Positions 8,785 through 17,213 are shown, counted from the first letter of the stretch. The stretch is 64,000 nucleotides of DNA from VRUE01 sp963716245 (GCA_963716245.1 OY970300.1:2046001-2110000), one strand, 5' to 3'. The notes: generated by a model not told the origin, from the sequence alone. Made by a program: numbers and translations.

Positions 8785-10078
8785 CGCGGGAGGTCAGGTC
8801 CTCGTAGGTCTCGCGCCGCACGACGACGCGCGCTTCGCCGTCGCGGCAGAAGATCACCGGCGGTCGCGTGACGCCGTTGTAGTTGCTCGCCATCGCGTAG
8901 CCGTAGGCGCCCGTCGCGGGCGTGACCAGCACGTCGCCCGGAGCCGGCGCCGCGAGCATCGCGTCGCGGACCAGCACGTCGCCGGACTCGCAGTGCATGC
9001 CGGCGATCGTCGCCCGCGCCTCCGGTGCGGCCGCGGCCCGATCGGCGATCAGGGCCTCGTAGCGGGAGCCGTAGAGCATCGGCCGCATGTTGTCGGACAT
9101 GCCGCCGTCGACGGCGACGTAGGTGCGGATGCCGGGGATCTCCTTGACGGTCCCGACCCGGTAGATCGTCACGCCGGAGTTGCCGACCAGCGAGCGACCC
9201 GGCTCGACCAGGATCCTCACGCCCTCGCCGAAGACCTCGCGGACGCCGCGCACCTTGACGTCGACGTAGGAGTCGATCGGGGGCGGCTCGTCCTCGGCCG
9301 TGTAGGCGATGCCGAGCCCGCCGCCGACGTTGACGACGCGGCACCACTCGCCGGCCAGCTCGCCGATCGCCCGGATCGCCAGCCGGTAGGGCTCGAGCTC
9401 GAAGATCTGGGAGCCGATGTGCGCGTGCAGCCCGACCAGCTCGAGCACTTCGGAGCCCAGCACCCGCTCGATCGCCCGCGCCGCCAGGCCGTCCTCGAGC
9501 CCGAAGCCGAACTTCGAGTCCAGCTGCCCGGTCTGGACGTAGTCGTGGGTCGAGGGCTTGATCCCCGGGGTGACGCGGATCAGCACCTTCTGGCGCGTGT
9601 CGAGCAGGCGCTCGCAGCGCTCGATCTCGTCGAAGGAGTCGAGGATCAGGTGGCCGACGCCGGCGCGGGCGGCGAAGAGAAGCTCCTCGTCGCTCTTGTT
9701 GTTGCCGTGCATGTGGATCCGCCGGGGCTCGAAGCCCGCCCGGAGCGCCATGTGCAGCTCGCCCCCGGAGGCGACGTCGACCGACAGCCCCTCCTCGGCG
9801 AACAGCCGGTAGGCCGCGGTGCAGGGGAACGCCTTGCTGGCGAAGAGGACCTCGTAGTCGTCGGTGCGCCGCTCGAACGCCTCGCGGTAGGCGCGGGCGC
9901 GGGCGCGCATGTCGTCCTCGGCGTAGACGTAGGCGGGCGTGCCGAACTCGGCGGCCAGCTCGACCAGGTCGCAGCCGCCGATCTCGAGGTGGCCGTCCAC
10001 CCCGATCCGGCTGCCCGCCGGGTAGACGGGCGAGCCCGCGACCGGGTCCGCGACCGCCGTCTGTCCGCGCTCCGCCAT
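8774..10078 (-). CDS. lysA: Diaminopimelate decarboxylase
   Basis: A 434-residue fold-type III PLP enzyme making L-lysine from meso-diaminopimelate. Lys82 in EVLFASKAFPC is the PLP lysine; the HMHGNNKSDEEL motif, the glycine-rich VNVGGGLGIAY phosphate loop and the second-subunit Cys in GMHCESGDVL are present. It is the first gene of the lysA-hom-thrC-thrB unit, a common order in actinobacteria. The ATG at 10078 lies 36 nt from the neighbouring gene's stop, so a promoter may lie inside that gap or further upstream. Confidence 0.95.
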   Translation of the reverse strand: MAERGQTAVADPVAGSPVYPAGSRIGVDGHLEIGGCDLVELAAEFGTPAYVYAEDDMRARARAYREAFERRTDDYEVLFASKAFPCTAAYRLFAEEGLSVDVASGGELHMALRAGFEPRRIHMHGNNKSDEELLFAARAGVGHLILDSFDEIERCERLLDTRQKVLIRVTPGIKPSTHDYVQTGQLDSKFGFGLEDGLAARAIERVLGSEVLELVGLHAHIGSQIFELEPYRLAIRAIGELAGEWCRVVNVGGGLGIAYTAEDEPPPIDSYVDVKVRGVREVFGEGVRILVEPGRSLVGNSGVTIYRVGTVKEIPGIRTYVAVDGGMSDNMRPMLYGSRYEALIADRAAAAPEARATIAGMHCESGDVLVRDAMLAAPAPGDVLVTPATGAYGYAMASNYNGVTRPPVIFCRDGEARVVVRRETYEDLTSRDVT

Positions 10079-10113
10079 CGGACGGCATTGTGACGGGAAG
10101 GCGTGGCTCTCGA

Positions 10114-10872
10114 TCAGCGACCGTCGCCGAGCACGCCGCCGACCGTTTCGGTCGCTTTGTCGACGGTTTCGCCGACGGGCGATTCGGGCCCGACGGTTCC
10201 TTCGACCGTGCCTTCGACGGCTTCGGTCGCGCCGGTGCTGCCGACCACGCCACCCGTGGCACTGTCGGCTCCGGACACCGTGTCGTTCACCGCACCCGTC
10301 ACCGCGCCGGAGGGCGAGGAGGGCACGGCACCTCCGCCGCCCGGCAGGGCACCGCCGCCGCCGTCTCCGCCGATCGGGCCACCCGATCCGGGCGCTCCAC
10401 CGCCGCCGCTCCCGCCGCCGCTCGGCGACGACGAGCCGGTCGGCGACGACGACGAGCCGGTCGGCGCGGCGGCATCGCCGCCCCCGCCCCCGCCACCCGT
10501 CGGGCTCGTGGAGACAGGCGTATCGCCTCCGGGCGAAGAGCTGCCGGTTTCGGGCGTCGCGCCGGTGGCGAGCGAGCCGGGGCCGCCGGACGCATCGTCG
10601 CCGTCACGCCCGCCGCGGCGCGCCGCGGCGCCGTCGCCTTTCGCCGCGTCCCCCGGCCCCGATCCAGCCGATGCCGCGGGCCCAGTCGCATCGCCGGCCG
10701 GCGCGTCCGGTGCCACGGCGGCGGGCTCCGCCTCGCCGAAGCCGAGACCGCCGAGCGGCCAGTCGCGGATCGCCTGCGCGGAGACGAGCAGGACGAACGC
10801 GACGATGGCGACGGCGATCAGCGCCGTGCCTGAAATGGCGCCTGCAAGGTACGTATGTGCCTGACGGATCAA
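10114..10872 (-). CDS. Low-complexity single-pass membrane protein of unknown function
   Basis: About 252 residues. One hydrophobic segment (AHTYLAGAISGTALIAVAIV and onward, about residues 4-32) is followed by a long extracytoplasmic-looking tail rich in Gly, Ser, Pro, Ala and Thr with no recognisable domain. I choose the TTG at 10872 because GGAGG lies 9 nt upstream. An ATG at 10929 in the same frame would add 19 residues, but it lies inside a predicted RNA structure and has a poor ribosome site. The gene follows a structured leader. Function is not recognised. Confidence 0.55.
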   Translation of the reverse strand: MIRQAHTYLAGAISGTALIAVAIVAFVLLVSAQAIRDWPLGGLGFGEAEPAAVAPDAPAGDATGPAASAGSGPGDAAKGDGAAARRGGRDGDDASGGPGSLATGATPETGSSSPGGDTPVSTSPTGGGGGGGDAAAPTGSSSSPTGSSSPSGGGSGGGGAPGSGGPIGGDGGGGALPGGGGAVPSSPSGAVTGAVNDTVSGADSATGGVVGSTGATEAVEGTVEGTVGPESPVGETVDKATETVGGVLGDGR

Positions 10873-10955
10873 GCGCTCTCGCCTCCGGTAGCCGACTCCG
10901 GGATGGGTATTCCCTACCCAGGGTGGCATGCCTTGACCCGAGAGCGCTACCTAAT
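10872..10955 (-). promoter_or_regulatory. Structured 5' leader, riboswitch-like candidate
   Basis: On the minus strand a perfect 10-bp helix joins 10948-10939 with 10881-10872. It encloses about 57 nt able to form small hairpins (GGGTA/TACCC, CCGG/CCGG). The 3' strand of the helix lies exactly between the ribosome site GGAGG (10886-10882) and the TTG start at 10872, the usual place for translation control. An alternative pairing GGTAG/CTACC could compete. The 3' half (TAGGGAATACCC ... GGCTACCGGAGGC) loosely recalls the 3' half of c-di-AMP (ydaO) riboswitches, but the element is too short for that class. Class unknown. Confidence 0.45.
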
Positions 10956-10990
10956 AATTGAATTTCCTACGGTAACTCGGCACATCGCGG

Positions 10991-12175
10991 CTACAGATAC
11001 CCGAGCGGGTCCGTGGGCGCGCCGCCGATCCGCACCTCGAAGTGGAGGTGGTCGCCGTAGCAGTGACCGGTGCAACCGACGTAGCCGACGATGTCGCCCT
11101 GCGAGACGCTGCCGGAGGTCACACCGAAGGACGACTGGTGGGCGTAGCAGGTCTGCAAGCCGCCGCCGTGATCGAGGCAGGTGAAGTTCCCGTAGCCGCC
11201 GCTTTCGGCTTCCGACTGGACCAGGACGACCGAGCCGGACGCCGCAGCGCGGATCGGCGTGCCGGCCGGGACCGCGATGTCGATCCCCTCGTGCATCGAT
11301 CCCCAGCGCGGGCCGAAGCCGGAGACGACCGGCCCGTCAACCGGCCAGATCAGCTGGCCGGAGCCGTAGCGGATCGGGCCCGCCGGCAGGGGCGCAGACG
11401 AGGTCGACTGGAGCTGGGCGGCGATTTCGGCCGAGATCTCTGCCATGTCCTCCTCGAGGTGCTCCTCGTGGGTCGCGATGTTGCTCAGCGCCGCCTCGCG
11501 CTGCCGGCGGGCGGCGACCAGCTCGGCCTGGCGGCTCTGCACGGCGGCGCGGGCGCTTGCCAGCGCCTGCTCTTCGGCGGCGATCGCGTCGCGGGCCGCT
11601 TCGATCCGGTTCTTCGTCGAGCGCAGCGTGGCGACCGTCCGCTTCACCTGGTCGCGCAGGTCGCGCACCCGCACGACGACCGCTTCGTCGAGGCCGTTGA
11701 TCCGGCTGAGGTACTCGCTGCTGTCGATCAGCTCGTCGAAGCCCTCCGAGCTGACGAGCACGCTGAGCACGTCCGGCGTGCCCGCCTGGTAGATCGTGAC
11801 GAGGTGCGCCCGCAGGGCGACCAGCGCGCGTTTGAGGCGCGCTTTGACCGCCGCCAGGTGGCGCTTGGCCCTCTCCAGCTCGACGACCGCGCTGTCGAGC
11901 TCCGCCTGCTTGGCTTCGAGCCGGACGCGCACCTCTTCCTCGCGCCCGCGCAGGATCGCGACCTCCTGGGTCAGCTCTTCGATCTCGGTCCGGTAGCGCG
12001 AGATCGTCGTCGTCAGGACGCCCTTGCGCTCCCGCACCTCGGAGAGCTTCGATTCCTTCTCGCTGAGCTTTTCGCTGAGATCCTCAGCCGGCGCCGCGGT
12101 GCCGCCCACGAGCAGCACGAACAACGCCGTCACGGCGGCGACAGCGGCCGCCGTGGCAGGGCGAGTCTTGAACAT
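10991..12175 (-). CDS. Secreted M23 (LytM) peptidase with coiled coil
   Basis: A 394-residue cell-wall endopeptidase-like protein. It has a signal peptide or anchor (about 1-30, ending GGTAAPAED), a long coiled coil (about 32-255) as in EnvC/NlpD-type regulators, and a C-terminal LytM domain. The zinc ligands are visible in MHEGIDIAVPAGT and GDHLHFEVRIGG. The domain also has paired cysteines (FTCLDHGGGLQTC, GCTGHC). With an intact metal site it could cleave peptidoglycan crosslinks itself. It stands upstream of the low-complexity membrane protein on the same strand. Confidence 0.9.
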   Translation of the reverse strand: MFKTRPATAAAVAAVTALFVLLVGGTAAPAEDLSEKLSEKESKLSEVRERKGVLTTTISRYRTEIEELTQEVAILRGREEEVRVRLEAKQAELDSAVVELERAKRHLAAVKARLKRALVALRAHLVTIYQAGTPDVLSVLVSSEGFDELIDSSEYLSRINGLDEAVVVRVRDLRDQVKRTVATLRSTKNRIEAARDAIAAEEQALASARAAVQSRQAELVAARRQREAALSNIATHEEHLEEDMAEISAEIAAQLQSTSSAPLPAGPIRYGSGQLIWPVDGPVVSGFGPRWGSMHEGIDIAVPAGTPIRAAASGSVVLVQSEAESGGYGNFTCLDHGGGLQTCYAHQSSFGVTSGSVSQGDIVGYVGCTGHCYGDHLHFEVRIGGAPTDPLGYL

Positions 12176-12245
12176 GGGCAGGGAGGCTAGCTAACCGGAC
12201 ATCCGGCCAGGTACGCATGCCGGTGGGGTGCAATCCCGCTTGCGT

Positions 12246-13505
12246 TCAGGCCGCGACGGGCTCTGGCTTCGCCGCCTCGGCCGCGATTTCAGCCGCGTAG
12301 CCCAGCCGCTCGGCGTATTCGGCCGCCTGCATGCGGGAGATGACCATGCGCTGGATCTCGGCCGTGCCCTCGAACAGCTGGTAGATCTTGGCGTCGCGGA
12401 AGAACTTCTCCAGCGGGCACTCCGTGCTCCAGGCGTAGGGACCGACCAGGTCCATCAGCGTGGTCGTCGCCCACATCGTCACGTCGCCGGCCTTCAGCTT
12501 CGACATCGAGCCCTGGCCGCCGCGCATCGGGACGCCGTTGCGGCCCATCCAGGCAGCCCGCTGGACCAGCAGGCGCGCCGCCTCGATCTCGGTCGCCACG
12601 TCGGCGAGGGTCTGCTGGATGCGCTGCGTCTTCAGCAGGGGGGTCCCGCCTTCGGAGCGCCCGTCGAGATGCTCCAGGGTCCACTCGTAGGCGGCCTGGG
12701 CGATGCCGATCGCCGAGGCGCCGACCAGCGGCCGGGTGATCTCGAACGTCGCCAGGGCGTCGGCGCCGCGCGATTTCTTGCCTTCGCGGCCGCGCTGCAG
12801 CTTCTTCTCCAGCTTCTCCTCGCCGCCGAGCAGGTTCTCGGCCGGGATGCGGCAGTCCTCGAGGATGATCTCGGCCGTGTGGGAGGCGCGGATGCCGAGC
12901 TTCGACTCCTTCTTGCCCTGGCTCAGCCCCGGCGTGTCCTTGCCGACGACGAAGGAGGCCTGTCCGCGCGTGCCGAGGGCCGGGTCGACCGTGGCGACGA
13001 CGACGTGGACGTCAGCGATGCCGCCGTTGGTGATGAAGACCTTGGTCCCGTTGAGCACCCACTCGTCGCCGTCGCGCTTGGCGGTCGTCTTGAGGCTCTT
13101 GACGTCGGAGCCGGCCTGCGGCTCGGTGACCGCGTAGGCGCCCAGCTTGATCTCCTCGGCGTCGCCGAAGCACTCGGGCACCCAGCGGGCGATCTGCTCG
13201 GGCGTGCCGGAGGAGGCGACCCCCGCGGCGGCGAGGCCAGATCCGGAGATCGCGAGCGCGGTCCCGGCGCAGCCCCAGTGGAACTCTTCGGCCGAGATCA
13301 CCTGCATCTGGCCCTCCCCGTCGGAGGCCGAGCGCTGGATCGATTCGAGCGTGCCGAAGCCCTGCCTGCGCGCCTCCTTGATCACCTCCCAGGGAGTGCT
13401 CTCCTCTTCGTCGTGCTTGCGGGCGGCGGGGCGAATCACGTCCCGGGCGAACGCCCGGCACTGGGCCTTGTACTCCTGCTGCTCCTCGTTCAGTGCGAAA
13501 TCCAT
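12246..13505 (-). CDS. Acyl-CoA dehydrogenase
   Basis: A 419-residue FAD flavoprotein that introduces the alpha,beta double bond in acyl-CoA. Family signatures are AYAVTEPQAGSDVKSLKTTA (FAD/substrate contact) and the C-terminal QLFEGTAEIQRMVISR containing the expected catalytic Glu. The start ATG at 13505 has GGGGGAGAG before it; the frame stays open further upstream, but that part crosses the operators. Two TetR-like operators lie 51-100 bp upstream, so transcription is probably repressed until an acyl-CoA ligand appears. The C-terminus has an Ala-rich tail. Confidence 0.9.
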   Translation of the reverse strand: MDFALNEEQQEYKAQCRAFARDVIRPAARKHDEEESTPWEVIKEARRQGFGTLESIQRSASDGEGQMQVISAEEFHWGCAGTALAISGSGLAAAGVASSGTPEQIARWVPECFGDAEEIKLGAYAVTEPQAGSDVKSLKTTAKRDGDEWVLNGTKVFITNGGIADVHVVVATVDPALGTRGQASFVVGKDTPGLSQGKKESKLGIRASHTAEIILEDCRIPAENLLGGEEKLEKKLQRGREGKKSRGADALATFEITRPLVGASAIGIAQAAYEWTLEHLDGRSEGGTPLLKTQRIQQTLADVATEIEAARLLVQRAAWMGRNGVPMRGGQGSMSKLKAGDVTMWATTTLMDLVGPYAWSTECPLEKFFRDAKIYQLFEGTAEIQRMVISRMQAAEYAERLGYAAEIAAEAAKPEPVAA

Positions 13506-13555
13506 CGGCTCTCCCCCCGCGCAACGGCGTGCTTGTCGGCTCTTTCGCTCGTTGA

Positions 13556-13605
13556 TTGACTGGTCAGTCAACCCGTCCAGCGAGTTTAGCTGACTGACCA
13601 GCCAG
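13556..13605. promoter_or_regulatory. Paired TetR-type operators upstream of the acyl-CoA dehydrogenase
   Basis: Site 1 (13556-13571) is TTGACTG-GT-CAGTCAA with perfect 7-bp arms. Site 2 (13590-13605) is CTGACTG-AC-CAGCCAG with one mismatch. Their centres are 34 bp apart. The same word occurs once more between the thiolase and hydroxyacyl-CoA dehydrogenase genes (21906-21921), which supports a shared fatty-acid or steroid catabolic repressor encoded elsewhere. Confidence 0.6.
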
Positions 13606-13623
13606 TCCATTGGCCATCTCGCC

Positions 13624-13665
13624 TCTGGCGACTTATGCACCGCATAAGAGGAATAAGTCGCCAGA
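13624..13665. repeat. Nested inverted repeats upstream of the cell-wall-binding gene
   Basis: A 13-bp perfect inverted repeat (13624-13636 with 13653-13665) has a 16-nt spacer, and its left arm can alternatively pair with a closer copy: CTTATGC-ACC-GCATAAG (13632-13648). So ATAAG-type arms occur twice on the right for one arm on the left. This can form two mutually exclusive hairpins in a leader, or serve as a compound operator. It lies 29 bp before the downstream GTG start. Confidence 0.45.
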
Positions 13666-13693
13666 CCCTGGACGGGCGGATAGCGTTCGGCTC

Positions 13694-15100
13694 GTGGCGC
13701 GACCGATCAACGCGGACCTTCCGGCGACGAAGCCGTCGACCGGCGACGGGGAGAGCTCGCGCGGGGACCGGGTCCCCGCCGGGGCGGAAAAGCGGTCGTC
13801 GTCGCGTGTCCGAGCGAAGAAGCCGCGGCAGCGCGGGCCGATTCCGGCTGCACTGAAGGCGATCGCCGGGCTGTTCGCGCTGGCGCTCGTCTTCATCCTC
13901 GCGGCGATCCTCGGAGGTGGCTCCTCGGACGAGGGCCAGGAAAGCGGAACCGGCGCGGCCCCGGCGCCGACGAGGGACGCCGGAGCGCCCTCCGGCGGCG
14001 ACGCGCCCGCCGAAGCGGCAGCCGATCTCGGCTTCCCCGCCTTCGCGACCAGCAACACGACCCGCGTCGGGGGCGCCGATCCGGCCTCGAACGCGGCGGG
14101 CGTCGCCCTCGCCGTCTACCCCTCCACCGAGGACGCATTGCGACCGTCGGCCGTCGCCCTGGTCGACGCAGGCGAGTGGCAGGCCGCGATCGCCGCCGCG
14201 GTGCTGATGGCCGATCCGCTGGGGGCGCCGACGCTGATCTCCGAAGCCGGCGAGGTGCCGGAGGCGACGGCCGACGCGCTCGACGCACTCGATCCCCGTG
14301 GCAGCGCCGCCAGCAAGGGCGCCGAGGCGTTCGCGATCGGATCGGCCTCGGTGCCCGGAGACCTCGAGACGACCGAGGTGGAGGCGACCGGACCCGCCGG
14401 GAAAGCGGTCGAGCCCGGGCGCGCAACCGGTGCGGCCGCAACCGCGGCGGCGATCGCACGCCTGCGCGACCGCCTGTTCGGAAAGCCGCCCCGTCACATC
14501 GTCGTCGCCCCGCTTGCCGAGCCGGAGCTCGCGATGCCGGCGGCGGCCTGGGCCGCACGCTCGGGCGATCCCGTCCTCTTCGCCGGCGCGAAAGCCCTGC
14601 CCGGTCCCACCGCCGCCGTCCTGCGAAAACACCGCAAAGCGCCCGTCTACGTGCTCGGCCCGTCCTCGGCGATCTCCTCGGACGTGGTCCGCCAGATCGA
14701 CAGGGCGGGCGGACGGGTCCGCAGGGTGTCCGGCGAGGACCCCGTCGCCAACGCGATCGCCCTGGCACGCTACGACGACGGCGACTTCGGCTGGAACGTC
14801 AACGACCCCGGCCACGGCTTCGTCGTCGCCCGCTCCGACTCGCCGCTCGACGCCGCCGCCGCGGCGCCGCTCTCGGCCACCGGCACTTGGGGCCCGCTGC
14901 TGCTCACCGACAGCGCCGATACGCTTCCCGCGGCGCTGCGCGGGTACCTGCTCGACGTCAAGCCGGGCTACACGACCGACCCGACGCGCGCCTTCTACAA
15001 CCACGTTTGGGTGATCGGCGACGAGGAGGTAATCGAGGTGGGCCAGCAGGCGGAGATCGACGCGTTGGCAGAGCTGACGCGGATCGGCGGGGAACCGTGA
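13694..15100 (+). CDS. Cell-wall-binding-repeat-like membrane protein
   Basis: About 468 residues from the GTG at 13694; the frame is open back to 13610, but that part overlaps inverted repeats. A basic cytoplasmic stretch (RVRAKKPRQRG) precedes one transmembrane helix (LKAIAGLFALALVFILAAIL), then an extracytoplasmic region with repeats of the cell-wall-binding type 2 pattern, such as HIVVAPLAEPELAMPAAAWA, DPVLFAGAKALP and APVYVLGPSSAIS, ending HVWVIGDEEVI. These resemble CWB2/ArfGap-like modules that bind wall polymers in Gram-positives. Probably a wall-associated anchored protein; its partner is unknown. Confidence 0.6.
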   Translation: MARPINADLPATKPSTGDGESSRGDRVPAGAEKRSSSRVRAKKPRQRGPIPAALKAIAGLFALALVFILAAILGGGSSDEGQESGTGAAPAPTRDAGAPSGGDAPAEAAADLGFPAFATSNTTRVGGADPASNAAGVALAVYPSTEDALRPSAVALVDAGEWQAAIAAAVLMADPLGAPTLISEAGEVPEATADALDALDPRGSAASKGAEAFAIGSASVPGDLETTEVEATGPAGKAVEPGRATGAAATAAAIARLRDRLFGKPPRHIVVAPLAEPELAMPAAAWAARSGDPVLFAGAKALPGPTAAVLRKHRKAPVYVLGPSSAISSDVVRQIDRAGGRVRRVSGEDPVANAIALARYDDGDFGWNVNDPGHGFVVARSDSPLDAAAAAPLSATGTWGPLLLTDSADTLPAALRGYLLDVKPGYTTDPTRAFYNHVWVIGDEEVIEVGQQAEIDALAELTRIGGEP

Positions 15101-15348
15101 GCGAGACGGAGAACCCGAACCTGCTCGCGCACGGGCACGAGGTCACCGTGGACGAGGTCCGTGCCCTGGCCGGGGCCTCGACCCCGCACTTCGCGCTCCA
15201 GGTCCGCAACCGCATCCGGCGCCTGATCGAGCCGCTGCCGGCGGGCCATCCCGCCCGCGTGGAAGGCGAGCGCAAGATCGCCGACCTCGAGGAGCTCGCC
15301 CAGCACAGCGGCGAGCCGCGCGGCACGACCGGCACCGCTCACCGGTGA
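15097..15348 (+). CDS. Small conserved-looking hypothetical protein
   Basis: 83 residues starting at a GTG that overlaps the previous stop (GTGA), with GGGGAA as ribosome site; its own stop overlaps the next GTG. The protein is charged and helical, with a core VDEVRALAGASTPHFALQVR and then a basic RNRIRRLIEPL segment. No membrane segment or known domain is seen. Coupling to both neighbours marks it as a real gene of the three-gene unit 13694-16013. Function not recognised. Confidence 0.65.
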   Translation: MSETENPNLLAHGHEVTVDEVRALAGASTPHFALQVRNRIRRLIEPLPAGHPARVEGERKIADLEELAQHSGEPRGTTGTAHR

Positions 15349-16013
15349 AGCAGCTCGCGCCCGGCGTCTGGCGACTGGCCGAGCTCCCCGCCCCGACGAT
15401 CAACGTCTACCTGGCCGAGGACGTGCTGATCGACGCTGGCCGCACCTGGGACCGCCGCCGCATCCTCAGGCAGATCGCAGACAGGGACGTCTCGCTGCTC
15501 GCCCTGACCCATGTGCACCCCGACCACCAGGGAGCCGCGAAGGCGGTCTGCGAGGCGCGTGGGATCCCGCTCGCCTGCCACGCCGACGACGTCGACGCCA
15601 TGGAGGGCCGCCGTCCCGTCCAGGAGGCGCATCGCAGCCATCCGGTCAACAGGATCGTCCGGGCGCTCTGGGAGGGCCCACCCCATCCGGTCGACCGGGT
15701 CCTGCACGAGGGCGACGAGGTCGCCGGCTTCCGCGTCGTGCACGCGCCGGGCCACGCCCGCGGCGAGGTGATCCTCTTCCGCGAGTCGGACCGGGTGACG
15801 ATCTGCGGCGACGTGATCCGCAACATGAGCTACGCGACGGGCCGTCCGCTGATCGCCGAGCCGCCGCTGATCTTCACCGTGGACCCGGCCGAGAACCGGC
15901 GCTCGATCCGCAAGCTGGCCGAGCTCGAGCCGTCGCTGATCCTGCCCGGCCACGGTCCGGCCCTGACCGACGTCGCGGCCTTCGAGCGCTTCGTCGCGGC
16001 GCTCCCCAGCTAG
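15345..16013 (+). CDS. MBL-fold metallo-hydrolase
   Basis: A 222-residue metallo-beta-lactamase-fold hydrolase. The metal motif THVHPDHQG (HxHxDH, about residues 57-65), the later His in HAPGHARGE, the Asp in TICGDVIRN and the final GHGP are all present, so two metals can be bound. The start GTG overlaps the preceding stop. The family includes glyoxalase II, lactonases and RNA-processing enzymes. Size and the spacing of the metal ligands fit a glyoxalase-II-like thioesterase or lactonase, but substrate cannot be assigned. Confidence 0.85.
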   Translation: MKQLAPGVWRLAELPAPTINVYLAEDVLIDAGRTWDRRRILRQIADRDVSLLALTHVHPDHQGAAKAVCEARGIPLACHADDVDAMEGRRPVQEAHRSHPVNRIVRALWEGPPHPVDRVLHEGDEVAGFRVVHAPGHARGEVILFRESDRVTICGDVIRNMSYATGRPLIAEPPLIFTVDPAENRRSIRKLAELEPSLILPGHGPALTDVAAFERFVAALPS

Positions 16014-16100
16014 GCACCGCAGAGCTTCGATCCACGCCGCAGCTGCGATCCATCCGGCGGGTTACTTAATTTCAGCGAGTCGCCGACAAAAGGAGCCCGG

Positions 16101-16625
16101 ATGTCCACGCTCAGCAGCAAGCGCCCCTCCCCAGCCATGGTCGTCGCCGTGATCGCCCTGATCGCCGCCCTCGCCGGCAGCGCCTACGCGGCGCAGACGA
16201 TCAACGGCGGCGCGATCAAGAAGCAGACGATCGGCGGCGGCAAGCTGAAGAAGAACACGCTGACCGGCTTCCAGATCAACAGCAACAAGCTCGGCACCGT
16301 GCCCGCGGCGAGGCGCGCCGCGCACACCTACTGGGCGGTCGTCAACAACCCGAACGCCCCCGGCAACGCAACCCTGGCCCGGGCCAGCGACGTCGGCATC
16401 GCGGCCGCCGAGGGCGGCGGCGCGGTGACCGTCACCTTCCCCCAGAACGTGACCGGCTGCGCCAACGTCTCGTCCCGCAACAACGCCGGCACGACCCCAC
16501 CCGGGGCCGGGTTCGCCCAGACGAACACCTCGGCCGCAAATCCCAATGCGATCGAAGTGCGGACGCGCGACGAGAAAGGCGCCCCCGAAGACGCCGACTT
16601 CCACCTGCTCGTGGTCTGCCCCTAG
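16101..16625 (+). CDS. Secreted hypothetical protein
   Basis: 174 residues with a clear signal peptide (SPAMVVAVIALIAALAGSAYA). Then come short repeats of the type INGGAIKKQTIGGGKLKKNT, which look like a right-handed beta-helix or stalk, and a C-terminal domain with two cysteines (TGCANVSS and VVCP) that may form a disulfide. AAAAGGAGCCCGG precedes the ATG. This architecture is frequent in Thermoleophilia secretomes to my knowledge, but no function is known to me. Confidence 0.7.
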   Translation: MSTLSSKRPSPAMVVAVIALIAALAGSAYAAQTINGGAIKKQTIGGGKLKKNTLTGFQINSNKLGTVPAARRAAHTYWAVVNNPNAPGNATLARASDVGIAAAEGGGAVTVTFPQNVTGCANVSSRNNAGTTPPGAGFAQTNTSAANPNAIEVRTRDEKGAPEDADFHLLVVCP

Positions 16626-16631
16626 CCTGTG

Positions 16632-16652
16632 TGTAGCGCATACCGCGCTACA
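16632..16652. promoter_or_regulatory. Inverted-repeat operator of the toxin-antitoxin pair
   Basis: TGTAGCGC-ATACC-GCGCTACA is a perfect 8-bp inverted repeat with a 5-bp spacer, 8 bp before the antitoxin ATG. Ribbon-helix-helix antitoxins usually bind such a site and repress their own operon, alone or with the toxin. Confidence 0.6.
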
Positions 16653-16660
16653 GTTTCCGC

Positions 16661-16909
16661 ATGGCTTCTGCGCACCCGCTCTCGCTTCGCCTCGGCAGCG
16701 ACGGCCTGAGGGCGCTCGACGAGATCGCGCGCCGCCGCGGCATCACCCGCGCCGAGGCGGCCCGCCGGGCGATCGCGGAGACGGCCGAGCGGGAGCGAAA
16801 GAGGTCGGGACTTGCCGCCGAGGCCCGCAGGCTGATGGAGGACCCTGCCTACGTCGACGAGGCCCGGGAGGTCGCGGCGATGATGGAGGACCTCCGTGGT
16901 CCGTGGTGA
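16661..16909 (+). CDS. Ribbon-helix-helix antitoxin
   Basis: 82 residues. The N-terminal PLSLRLGSDGLRALDEIARR and GITRAEAARRAIAE form a ribbon-helix-helix DNA-binding unit (about residues 5-45). The C-terminal acidic helix (PAYVDEAREVAAMMEDLRGP) is the likely toxin-wrapping tail. The 3' end overlaps the toxin start by 14 nt, a standard coupled arrangement. It probably represses the operon through the inverted repeat just upstream. Confidence 0.8.
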   Translation: MASAHPLSLRLGSDGLRALDEIARRRGITRAEAARRAIAETAERERKRSGLAAEARRLMEDPAYVDEAREVAAMMEDLRGPW

Positions 16910-17213
16910 CGTTCACGCGATCAAGCTGCCGAAGGGCCGCGGCCGCGTCCAACACGGTCCTCGCTACGCCGTCGTCCTCCAAGCCGACGACCTGCTGAGC
17001 CTCTCGACCGTCGTCATCTGCCCGACGTCGACCTCCACGGCGCCCGCCAGCTTTCACCCCGAGATCGCGATCGGCGGCGAGCCGACGCGCGTCCTGTGCG
17101 AGATGATCGGCGCGGTCGACGCTCGCGCGATCGGCGATCGGGTCGCGCACCTGGGCATGGATGAGCTTCGTGCGGTCGACGAGGGCCTGGAGCTGGTCCT
17201 CGACCTCGCCTGA
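16896..17213 (+). CDS. MazF/PemK-type endoribonuclease toxin
   Basis: 105 residues. The N-terminal VRGDVHAIKLPKGRG and the segments RYAVVLQADDLL and STVVICPTSTST match the MazF/PemK fold, which cuts single-stranded mRNA. A GTG start at 16896 lies inside the antitoxin gene. The later core around RVLCEMIGAVDARAIGDRVAHL is also typical. Length is normal, so the toxin should be functional. The RNA recognition sequence cannot be predicted. Confidence 0.82.
   Translation: MVRGDVHAIKLPKGRGRVQHGPRYAVVLQADDLLSLSTVVICPTSTSTAPASFHPEIAIGGEPTRVLCEMIGAVDARAIGDRVAHLGMDELRAVDEGLELVLDLA

Noticed and set aside
8579..10093. Plus-strand frame opposite lysA
   Set aside because: Antisense shadow; lysA is intact with all motifs on the minus strand.
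10872..10955. Assignment of the leader to the ydaO (c-di-AMP) riboswitch class
   Set aside because: Only the 3' half is faintly similar; the element lacks the 5' half and is about half the usual size.
13505..13640. Upstream ATG 13640 for the acyl-CoA dehydrogenase
   Set aside because: Would translate through the operators; the ATG at 13505 has a good ribosome site and fits the family start.
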